Assembly: GCA_029556475.1 (NCBI GenBank)
Contig: JAKQEP010000152.1
Coordinates: 1 to 37,301, forward strand
From: Candidatus Atribacteria bacterium
GTDB lineage: Bacteria; Atribacterota; Phoenicimicrobiia; Phoenicimicrobiales; Stramentimicrobiaceae
Direction: 5' to 3'
DNA length: 37,301 nt
Shown here: piece by piece, positions 15,983 through 23,495 of the stretch
How positions within the stretch are numbered: the first letter of the stretch is position 1
How the letters are laid out: every line of letters begins with the position of its first letter
Notes under the pieces: generated by a model
Databases searched by the model: none
The model's input: the letters and a program-made list of their open reading frames with translations, nothing else
Told to the model about the DNA's origin: nothing
Position numbers and translations under genes: made by a program

Positions 15983-16128
15983 ATTAGTAGTATGCCGATA
16001 AAGCAGGTATGGCTGGTATCTCTTAAGATGTTATGCACAGTAGCACAGAGTAGTTTTGTTTGGAATATCATTTTTTATGAATTTTTAAGATCACTACCTG
16101 ACATTAGTGAATTTTAATTCTTTTAAAA

Positions 16129-16154
16129 GATGTTAAAGGACCGTCCCCTAACAT
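16129..16154. repeat. GGACCGTCC palindromic repeat, copy 2
   Basis: An imperfect 26-bp palindrome with arms GATGTTAAAGGAC and GTCCCCTAACAT. It abuts the vanX-like stop codon (16156-16158) between two convergent genes and could act as a transcript end or insulator; it has no T-run. Confidence 0.75.
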
Positions 16155-16155
16155 G

Positions 16156-16869
16156 TTATTGGACTGGGAAATCGAAATAGGTTGAAGGGAATGGCTCATC
16201 TGAAAGGGTGTAGTGCCACCATTCTTTGGAATACAATTCAAACCCGTGTTTTAACATAGCATTTTTTAAAATCTCTCTATTCTGAAACTGTTCTTCACCG
16301 ATTTTATCGGTACCGTGGTGGGAGATTTCTCCAAAAAAGTCAAAGCCGCTGCCCATATCCAGCTCCTCACCGGTAGTAATATCGACAAGAGTGAGGTCTA
16401 TTGTACTTCCTCTCGAATGGCCTGACCTTTTAGCTATATAGCCAAGCTTAAAGACGTCTCTTTTGTTTACCTGTGGATAATATTTATCTTTCATTTTCTG
16501 GTCTTCGACATCCTCAGCCCAGCGGATAAAGTGATTGACAGCCACCTGTGGGCGATAGCCATCAAATAATTTTAAAATCAGCCCGCGTTCTCTTAATTCA
16601 TAGGCAACTTCAGCCAGTGCTTCCGCCGCCTCAATAGTCAAGATGACCCTGGGAGCCAGGTATCCGTCCACTCTGCTTCCCACAAAATTATCCTCTGAGA
16701 AGTACCTTACCTCCAGTATGGCATCAGGAATAAGTTCATCGACATAGACAAATCCCTCAGGAATACCATTTTCCTGCTCTATTGCCAGGCTTGTTAAACC
16801 AGTTATCCCTGAAATGAGGCATAATGTTATAAAGGCAATATTGAGAATCTTTTTAATCTGTCTGTTCAT
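16156..16869 (-). CDS. exported D-alanyl-D-alanine dipeptidase (VanX/DdpX family)
   Basis: The 237-aa zinc D,D-dipeptidase of peptidase family M15D has an N-terminal signal sequence or anchor (about 1-29). R106 lies in DGYRPQ. The metal-site motif S149-G-H-S-R-G-S-T-I-D-L-T-L supplies H151 and D158. E216 and H219 lie in KEWWHY. All residues used by VanX are present. Because it appears exported, it more likely trims peptidoglycan-derived D-Ala-D-Ala for nutrition or turnover, like E. coli DdpX. Cytoplasmic VanX gives vancomycin resistance, and no vanH, vanA or vanRS genes are nearby here. The ATG follows AAAGGATAAAATAG. Monocistronic. Confidence 0.9.
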   Translation of the reverse strand: MNRQIKKILNIAFITLCLISGITGLTSLAIEQENGIPEGFVYVDELIPDAILEVRYFSEDNFVGSRVDGYLAPRVILTIEAAEALAEVAYELRERGLILKLFDGYRPQVAVNHFIRWAEDVEDQKMKDKYYPQVNKRDVFKLGYIAKRSGHSRGSTIDLTLVDITTGEELDMGSGFDFFGEISHHGTDKIGEEQFQNREILKNAMLKHGFELYSKEWWHYTLSDEPFPSTYFDFPVQ

Positions 16870-17421
16870 CTATTTTATCCTTTCGTTTAATTTAAGAAAC
16901 ATCTGTATTGTTTCAAGCTAAGTGTTATCCTTTTTAAGTGTATATCTTTTCTGCAACTATAATAAAAGATTCAGCAAAATTCAATAAATGTTAAAGTTTT
17001 CCAAAAAGGAGAGTTCAACGGTAGACTTATCCAGAATGCTACTCTGAATATTTCCTTTATATATTACAATATAATAAAAAAGAAATCAGATTTTGGAGTA
17101 TCATTTTTCACTATATCTCAAAACCTGAACCAAATATCAGTGTATTTTAGCTTTTAAAAAGATGTCAAAGGACCATTGTTCCTGCTCAGTAATTAAGTAA
17201 CTTTTCTGGTGTAATTTTTTATTCTACCATGAGTACCATGAGGAGGTACTTAAATATTAAGAACAGCCAGATAATAATCATCAAACAGTGTTTTTATTAA
17301 ATTGTCTTTGCATGCTGGTTTTCATATCGCAGTACTTTGTGGACTATAGATAATCAGGGAGGTGTTTGCCTGTTAATGGCTCACCGGACTGAAAAGTTGT
17401 TCTCTGTAGTTGTCAAAACAT
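16870..17421. other. gene-free AT-rich spacer
   Basis: No convincing gene. It contains a degenerate half of the GGACC palindrome (17161-17183, GATGTCAAAGGACC) and a TTTTCTGGTGTAAT motif (17202-17215) like the extended -10 elements. A 20-codon ORF from 17239 is too short to call. The remainder is promoter-like AT-rich sequence upstream of the vanX-like gene. Confidence 0.5.
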
Positions 17422-17463
17422 AAAAAAGGCCGAGGGATTCTCAATAGAATTCTCCCGACCTTT
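17422..17463 (-). terminator. terminator of InlB-repeat lipoprotein gene
   Basis: On the minus strand, AAGGTCGGGAG pairs with CTCGGCCTT through G-U and small mismatches, with AATTC/GAATC extending the stem. A TTTTTT run (17427-17422) follows. It lies 20 bp past the stop at 17483. Confidence 0.75.
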
Positions 17464-17482
17464 ACCATTTATTCTGTATCAC

Positions 17483-18055
17483 TCATAATAAAAGATTCTT
17501 CCAATGGGCATAGAGGGTATGGTCATGGTCAATGGTTAATGTTGTTGAACTGGTCACTTCGGTACCGCCAACTGGTGCAGTGAACCATCCGATAAATTTC
17601 ATAAACAGTAACGGATGTTCTGGTGTGGGCAGTGATCCATAGGCTGAACCAACAGTCACCTCCTTGCTGGCAGGGTCGACTGTTCCATATTGGGGGTCAA
17701 AGGTGACGGTGACTGTTTTCTGTGGCCCTACAAATTCCTCCCAATGGGCATAGAGGGTGTGACTTTTGGTTTTGGTTACTTCTGTTGAGCTGGTCACTTC
17801 GGTACCGCCTGTTTTCTCAGTAAACCAACCTAAGAAGATATACTCGATTTTGATTGGCACAGGGAGCTCTCCATAGGTTGAACCTACAGTCACCTCCTTG
17901 CTTTTAGGGCTGACTTCCCCACCCTGAGGGTTAAAGGTGACAATGATGGGTAGAACACCATTGTTGCCTCCACCTGGAGCAGGGCTACAGCCTGTCATTA
18001 GAAATGCCGGTAGTAAAAGTAAAACTATAATTAGTACGATATACTTTTTGCTCAT
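17483..18055 (-). CDS. lipoprotein with two InlB/Flg_new B-repeats
   Basis: The 190-aa surface lipoprotein starts at ATG 18055, preceded by AAAGGAG; the ORF open upstream of that lacks a ribosome site. The signal sequence ends in a lipobox, LMTGC (cysteine about residue 23), followed by a short Gly/Asn/Pro linker. Two tandem beta-grasp repeats of the Listeria-Bacteroides (InlB B-repeat, Flg_new) type follow. Each has VTFxPQxG, then SKEVTVGS-x-YG-x-LP, then GWFT and HTLYAHW. Such repeats act as stalks or adhesive modules; no enzymatic domain is present. The tandem copies are similar at DNA level. A terminator follows and no operon partner is evident. Confidence 0.87.
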   Translation of the reverse strand: MSKKYIVLIIVLLLLPAFLMTGCSPAPGGGNNGVLPIIVTFNPQGGEVSPKSKEVTVGSTYGELPVPIKIEYIFLGWFTEKTGGTEVTSSTEVTKTKSHTLYAHWEEFVGPQKTVTVTFDPQYGTVDPASKEVTVGSAYGSLPTPEHPLLFMKFIGWFTAPVGGTEVTSSTTLTIDHDHTLYAHWKNLLL

Positions 18056-18112
18056 TTTTCTATACTCCTTTCTTTTATTTATATTGGAGATATCAAAATG
18101 TAGGTTTTTCAC

Positions 18113-18438
18113 TTATATATATTTTTCCCATATTATGATACTAATAAATCCCCAAGTCAACAATTTTGGAAGAAGTACAGTTTTATGAGTATGAATAACT
18201 ATAATCTGACAGGTTTTGTCTTTGATTTTATAGGCTATGGTATTTTTATTAGATTGCCTTTGTATAAAGTATCTTACCCCCTAATAAGAAGCTGGGAAAA
18301 GTTACCGAGTTATTGAGCTAGTGCAACCCCTAACATGATTAGGTCTTTTGTTTATTTTATAATAGAATATATATGAGTTTATAGATATTATTTTCAATTT
18401 TTATTAAAAGAAATGATGTTAATGGACCGTCCCCTAAC
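18113..18438. other. divergent promoter region
   Basis: Gene-free region between divergent genes. A TATAAT at 18358-18363 lies about 75 bp upstream of the MEMO-CapA start but has no good -35 box. The right end is the palindromic repeat at 18415-18440. Confidence 0.4.
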
Positions 18439-18440
18439 AT
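18415..18440. repeat. GGACCGTCC palindromic repeat, copy 3, overlapping a start codon
   Basis: Same 26-bp palindrome as 16129-16154 with one difference in the left arm (GATGTTAATGGAC). The final AT of the repeat supplies the first two bases of the ATG at 18439, and the repeat occupies the whole ribosome-binding region of that gene. Confidence 0.75.
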
Positions 18441-20184
18441 GAAAAGATTAATTTTTATTTTTATCTTGTTCTGTGTCGGTTTTGGTACTGGCACAATGCC
18501 GGTTGTTGGGGAAAGCATGGGAGGACTTTCTGTTGCGGGAGGTGTAGTGCCCCATCACCTGCTGGCAAAAGAAATTATTGATGATTTTTTTGAATTTATT
18601 GCCGGACAGGAACAACACCCTGAAACTATTATTCTTTTAAGCCCGGATCATTTCAATTGCTCGGCTACTAAAGAAGAGAATTCCTTTATCAGTGTTGGCT
18701 GGGATAAAAGCGTCACTGAACTAGAAGATTTGTCTACAGATATTGATTTATTAAAGAGACTGACCATTGATAACAATATAATTTCAGACAGAAGCGCTGT
18801 GCTTGCAGAGTTTGGCATTACCAATCTATTACCTTTTATTAAAAAATATCTTCCCGAAACGAAGATTGTTCCTATCCTTATTCCGGAAAGCATTACTCAG
18901 GAAGAAGTAATAAAGTTAGTCCAAACAATCGATCAGGTCTCCGATGAACAGACTATAATAATTGCCAGTGTTGATTTCTCCCATTATCTCCCGGCTGGTG
19001 CTGCTATTTTTCATGATGCAAGAAGTATTAGAGTGTTATTGAATTTTGAAGAAAGTGAATTTGAAAATATAGAGGTGGATAGCTGGCAATCTTTATATGC
19101 GATGCGTTTGTTTGCAAAATTGCGTGGGAGTGAAAACCCCGCTATTGTCGTCCACAAAAATTCTCTTGATTTTTTACCCTGTGATTTTAATTCTACAACC
19201 TCTTATTTTAGTGTTGTTTTTCGGAAAGGAATTCCTGAAAATAATTTACAGGTTGAGACAATTTTACTGGCAGGAGATATGATGCTTGGGCGTGGTATAG
19301 AAGAATTAATGAAGGAAAATAGTATTTATTATCCTTTTCTGAAAATTGTACAGCTCTTAAGGGATGTAGATGTGGTTTTTGCCAATTTAGAGGGACCCAT
19401 TGTAGAAAATATAGAGGATATAGAGGAAACTGCAATGGATGAGTCTAAATTTAACTTTCGTCCAGAAGTACTGGAAGCATTAAAATGGAGCCGGATTAAT
19501 TTACTCTCCTTAGCCAATAACCATATTATGGATAGAGACAAAGAGGGCCTGGAAGAAACATTAGATTGGCTGCAAAGGTACCAGATACGTTTTATAGGAA
19601 CCCCTCTTTCTGCTCCTGTCTTTTCTCATTCCAAAAATATAAAAAATTATTACTTTGCCACCGAACAATCAGTTTTTCTGGCCTTTAATCGGGTATTGCC
19701 TTTTATTGATTATCAGGAAGAGATTAACAAGGGGATTCAAAAGGCCAGGCAATCCAATCCAGAGAAAATTATCATTGTGAGCATGCATTGGGGTAATGAA
19801 TATCAGGCACACAGCGGAATTGATGAAAGAGAATTGGCCGGGAAAATTGTAGATGCAGGAGCGGATATTACCATAGGGCATCACCCCCATGTAGTCTGGG
19901 AGATTGAAATGATAAAGGGTAAGCCGGTATTCTATTCTTTAGGAAATTTTATCTTTGACCGGCAGTTTTTGCCGCAAACCAGAGAAGGATTGGTAATAGG
20001 TTTGATTATTTCAACCGATAAACTCACCTTTCACCTCTTTCCAATAAAGAATCAGTCCGGCCAACCAATATTGATGGAGCAGAATGAAAAAGAATTATTT
20101 CTTAAAAGCCTGGCAGAGAAATCTAATAAGAGTTTAAGAGAGTCTATTAAAAAAGGTATAATAGAATTAGAACTGGTAAATTAA
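18439..20184 (+). CDS. exported MEMO-domain / CapA-family fusion protein
   Basis: The 581-aa protein starts with a signal peptide (MKRLIFIFILFCVGFGTG). Residues about 30-270 resemble the MEMO family (AmmeMemoRadiSam system protein B), with GGVVPHHL (H39/H40), SPDHF (D70/H71) and ASVDFSHY. Residues about 273-535 are a CapA/PgsA-type calcineurin-like phosphoesterase: GDMMLGRG, ANLEGP, LANNHIMD, VSMHWGNEY, GHHPHV and YSLGNFIFD. CapA proteins are linked to poly-gamma-glutamate capsule, but many homologues have other unknown roles. The ATG lies inside a palindromic repeat and no Shine-Dalgarno sequence is visible. The DUF3160 gene follows after 22 bp, so they are probably one operon. Confidence 0.88.
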   Translation: MKRLIFIFILFCVGFGTGTMPVVGESMGGLSVAGGVVPHHLLAKEIIDDFFEFIAGQEQHPETIILLSPDHFNCSATKEENSFISVGWDKSVTELEDLSTDIDLLKRLTIDNNIISDRSAVLAEFGITNLLPFIKKYLPETKIVPILIPESITQEEVIKLVQTIDQVSDEQTIIIASVDFSHYLPAGAAIFHDARSIRVLLNFEESEFENIEVDSWQSLYAMRLFAKLRGSENPAIVVHKNSLDFLPCDFNSTTSYFSVVFRKGIPENNLQVETILLAGDMMLGRGIEELMKENSIYYPFLKIVQLLRDVDVVFANLEGPIVENIEDIEETAMDESKFNFRPEVLEALKWSRINLLSLANNHIMDRDKEGLEETLDWLQRYQIRFIGTPLSAPVFSHSKNIKNYYFATEQSVFLAFNRVLPFIDYQEEINKGIQKARQSNPEKIIIVSMHWGNEYQAHSGIDERELAGKIVDAGADITIGHHPHVVWEIEMIKGKPVFYSLGNFIFDRQFLPQTREGLVIGLIISTDKLTFHLFPIKNQSGQPILMEQNEKELFLKSLAEKSNKSLRESIKKGIIELELVN

Positions 20185-20206
20185 AGAAAAATCAGGGGGT
20201 TTAAAA

Positions 20207-22822
20207 ATGAAAAAATCAAAAGAAAATAGATTTAATTGTAAAGGTATAAATATATTTTTAATTGCTATAGGAATTATAATAATATTAACTTTTACAGTTG
20301 GTCAGTCGCTGGCAAATACAAGCCCGCCTAATAAACAGCTAATCAATCCCAAAGATTTTATTATAGGACCGGCTGAAGTCGATGCTGATATACCGGGATT
20401 TTCTCTACCTTTAAACATTGCAGATATTGAAAATTACCATGATTTTTTTGAAAAGATGCCTTTAACACCGAAAGTATTAGAGTTATTAGAAAAAAATGCC
20501 TTTGTAGTTGTTCCTACCCCTCTGGACATTGCCGAGCAGGAAGTTTTTCTGGATTCTACCCGTGAATTAGCCAACCCTAAGGATGATTTTGTTGCTTATT
20601 ATCAGGTACTGAAAGATATAGATGTGCCTGTTTTTATCACCTCAGATTCCCTGCTCCATTATTATCATATCTTTTTTGATACAACTTTAATGCGCCTGGA
20701 GCGGGACCTCTTCTATCAGGATATCTGGGAAATCAGTAAAGAATTATTTGATGTTTCCCTGAATCACTATAATTATACTGAGGGCGATTTAAAAGAAGCT
20801 GCCAGAAGAAATGTAGCCTATCTTTCTGTTGCTTTAGAACTTTTAAAACCCGACAAAAACCAGGTTATCAGCAACGAAAAACTAAAAGAGGAATACTGTT
20901 TCCCGGAAATGGACCCGGAATTTTGTGAGATGATGATAGCCGGGGTAAAGGATGTTTATGGAGAACAGGCCAGCTACCAATACTTCAGCGAGGAAGAATT
21001 TGGATATTATGATTTCAATGTCCCACAATTTGTACAGGATTTAGTTCAGACTGAAATCAATCTTATCAAAAAGCACCAGGGCTGGGAATATTCTCCTGTC
21101 TTTATTTATCAGGAAGATTATTCTCAATATGTTCCCCGGGGACATTACACTAGATCTGAGAAGCTGAAAAATTATTTTAAAGCTTTGATGTGGTTTGGCA
21201 GAATGACTGCTTTAATTGAAGGCTCTCCCTCCTTATCTGCAGGAGAATCTATCTGTAGTGGAGATATAGGAGGAATCATCTCCGAATATGATGCCCGAAT
21301 ACAGACCCTTCAGGCCTTTTTACTGGCAAAAGAATATATCAGCAGCCGGAATATCCAGGAAAGATGGAGACGTATCTATAATATTACCTCCTTTATAGTA
21401 GGGTTTTCTGATGACTTAGGACCATATGAATATGGTGAAGTGCTGCAAAAAGTATTCTCTGAAGAAAATGGCAAAATAGATTCAGATAGATTGGTTGAAA
21501 AATATGACCGGCTAAAGGAAATGATTGGAAATTATCCTTTTAACCCCAAAATTTACAGTGGATTAGGCGCCTGTGAATTGCTGATGCCCTGCCCTCCACT
21601 TACTGAAAAGGGAATTCAAGACTTAAAAATGCAAGCCAGGAGACTTCTTAAACAGACAAAAGGTTTTAGAATGATGGGACAGCACTTTACCTTAGATTCC
21701 TGGTTATTCTCTGAAATTGTCTCACCTTATAGCGGTGAGTATAATGGGCCAAATTTTATATTGCCTACTGCGGAAAAACCCTTTACTTTCAGCTGGAATG
21801 ATGATTATGAGGAATTCAGAAGCAACAGGCCATTTACCTGGGTTAAAACAGACGTTGCGGCCTGTCATCCTCCGGCTAACAGGGAAGTCCGGGGATTTCC
21901 CCGGGGATTGGACTTAATGGCTCTGCTGGGTTCACAGAGAGCCCGGGATATACTGGAATCTACCGGAGATACCCGGTATAGTGATTATGAAAAAAAATTC
22001 TTTGAATTAAAAGATAATATTGATACTTTTAGAGAGGAAGACTGGTTAAAAAATCTTTATATGAATTGGCTTTATGTTTTGAAGTCTTTACATAGTGAAG
22101 TCAGTGAAGGTTATCCTACCTTTATGCAGACCACTGCCTGGCAGGATAAGCAATTAAATACTACTCTGGCTTCCTGGGCTCAATTACGGCATGATACTAT
22201 TTTATATGTGAAACAGAGTTATACCATGGCTGAGAGAGGCGGCATGTTCCGACCTCCGGTAGTAGGATATGTAGAGCCGGTTCCTGAATTTTACAGCAGA
22301 CTATTAAACTTAACCAATATTACTCTGGCTGGATTTGAAAAATTGGTTCCTCCACGGATACTGGAAGATTTAAGAATAGAGTCAGGGTTGAAACGATTTG
22401 CCGAGGTGCTGGAGAGGTTGCTGGATATTACCAAAAAAGAATTGGCTAATAAGTTATTAGAAGATAAAGATTATGATTTTATTGAAAATTTTGGTGCTAT
22501 CTCCGCCAGTTTGATTGGTACAATTGCCGGAGGAGATATTAACCCGGATTCTCTAAAATCAGTGATGATTGCCGATGTTCATACTGAAGGAAATACTGAA
22601 AAAGTACTGGAAGAGGGCACTGGTTTTGTTAAGACTGCCATTATTGCCTATAGGCTTCCCCAGGGATATATTGTGTTAGGAGTGGGGCCAGTTTTTAGCT
22701 ATTATGAATTCAAACAGCCAATGAGTGAACGGTTAACCGATGAAGCCTGGAGAGAAATATTAGAAAGCGGCGAAGCACCGGAAGAGCCTGAGTGGATTGG
22801 GAATTTCTCAATACTGAAATAA
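20207..22822 (+). CDS. DUF3160 family exported protein
   Basis: The 871-aa protein has an N-terminal signal anchor (about 15-36) and matches DUF3160 along its length. The signature PVFITSDSLLHYYHIFFDT lies at about 141-159, with the FVVVPT strand upstream and many conserved Tyr/Trp-rich segments. Family function is unknown to me. The ATG follows AGGGGGT 7 nt upstream. It is the second gene of an operon with MEMO-CapA, so both may act together outside the membrane. The C-terminal third (VHTEGNTEKVLEEGTG and onward) is the best-conserved-looking stretch. Confidence 0.85.
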   Translation: MKKSKENRFNCKGINIFLIAIGIIIILTFTVGQSLANTSPPNKQLINPKDFIIGPAEVDADIPGFSLPLNIADIENYHDFFEKMPLTPKVLELLEKNAFVVVPTPLDIAEQEVFLDSTRELANPKDDFVAYYQVLKDIDVPVFITSDSLLHYYHIFFDTTLMRLERDLFYQDIWEISKELFDVSLNHYNYTEGDLKEAARRNVAYLSVALELLKPDKNQVISNEKLKEEYCFPEMDPEFCEMMIAGVKDVYGEQASYQYFSEEEFGYYDFNVPQFVQDLVQTEINLIKKHQGWEYSPVFIYQEDYSQYVPRGHYTRSEKLKNYFKALMWFGRMTALIEGSPSLSAGESICSGDIGGIISEYDARIQTLQAFLLAKEYISSRNIQERWRRIYNITSFIVGFSDDLGPYEYGEVLQKVFSEENGKIDSDRLVEKYDRLKEMIGNYPFNPKIYSGLGACELLMPCPPLTEKGIQDLKMQARRLLKQTKGFRMMGQHFTLDSWLFSEIVSPYSGEYNGPNFILPTAEKPFTFSWNDDYEEFRSNRPFTWVKTDVAACHPPANREVRGFPRGLDLMALLGSQRARDILESTGDTRYSDYEKKFFELKDNIDTFREEDWLKNLYMNWLYVLKSLHSEVSEGYPTFMQTTAWQDKQLNTTLASWAQLRHDTILYVKQSYTMAERGGMFRPPVVGYVEPVPEFYSRLLNLTNITLAGFEKLVPPRILEDLRIESGLKRFAEVLERLLDITKKELANKLLEDKDYDFIENFGAISASLIGTIAGGDINPDSLKSVMIADVHTEGNTEKVLEEGTGFVKTAIIAYRLPQGYIVLGVGPVFSYYEFKQPMSERLTDEAWREILESGEAPEEPEWIGNFSILK

Positions 22823-22866
22823 TGAGTAATTCAAAAATTAGAAAGATTTACCAGTTTACTTACCTG

Positions 22867-22901
22867 TTGGGGTCAGGCCTCAATGACCCGACCCAATTTT
22901 T
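22867..22901 (+). terminator. terminator-like hairpin after DUF3160 gene
   Basis: TTGGGGTC (22867-22874) can pair with GACCC (22885-22889) or with CCCAA (22892-22896), followed by TTTTT (22897-22901). It sits between convergent genes. GGGGTCAGGCCT...TGACCC sequences resemble another common intergenic repeat class, so it may be a repeat reused as a terminator. Confidence 0.5.
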
Positions 22902-22902
22902 C

Positions 22903-23427
22903 CTATTCAACAGTCTTTATCAATACAGAATGAACTATAGTAAGTACTTCTTCTAAGTATTTTTCAAATTCTTCGGCAGGAGCCTGGAAGCTAAAGGTAT
23001 AAAACATATCATCTACAACAGTGCTATAGCGAAGATATTGGTGAATATTATTGCCTATCTTGATGGTATGCAGGGCTTTAATTGCCGGGTATCCTGAAAA
23101 GGTATCCGGAACAGATTCCTGAAAAATTGCCCCGGCCAACTCTAAACTTTCCTTATTTTCTGCCCACAGCTTTTCTAAGGTGTTATCCTCTCTAAATGTC
23201 GGATGGCCTGAAATCATTATTGAACCTTGAGAATCAGGAGTATTAATCAAAATTCCTCGCTCCTGGGAAGAATAATTGAGCCATTTTCCCGGATAAATCA
23301 AAGAGATGTCCAGATAGGCATATTGGTATCTGTAGAAAACGTATCCTTCCGGCACCTCCTCTGTTAGAACATCTCCAGCTTGTTGAGCCGAAGCTGGTAG
23401 AAGAATACAGAAAAACAGGAAAGCCAT
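22903..23427 (-). CDS. small secreted PsbP/DcrB-like protein with frameshifted start
   Basis: The in-frame ORF from ATG 23427 gives 174 aa with a hydrophobic start ending ASAQQ. A mature beta-rich domain follows (LDISLIYPGKWLNY, then GSIMISGHP), reminiscent of PsbP/DcrB-like folds; this is a weak call. No ribosome site precedes 23427. A better start, ATG 23453 with AGGAG 10 nt upstream, is one base out of frame because of an A7 run (23444-23450) and a T7 run (complement of 23430-23436). One extra base in either run would give an N-terminus such as MKKNIFFFYMAFLFF. It sits 43 bp past the 1054-aa protein gene, probably in the same operon. Confidence 0.6.
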   Translation of the reverse strand: MAFLFFCILLPASAQQAGDVLTEEVPEGYVFYRYQYAYLDISLIYPGKWLNYSSQERGILINTPDSQGSIMISGHPTFREDNTLEKLWAENKESLELAGAIFQESVPDTFSGYPAIKALHTIKIGNNIHQYLRYSTVVDDMFYTFSFQAPAEEFEKYLEEVLTIVHSVLIKTVE

Positions 23428-23495
23428 ATAAAAAAAGAAAATATTTTTTTCATCTCTTCTCTGCTCCTACTTTTAGTATTTAGTATTGAGATTGC

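Noticed and set aside
17239-17301. Twenty-codon plus-strand ORF in the vanX/InlB spacer
   Set aside because: Too short, no recognisable ribosome site or similarity.
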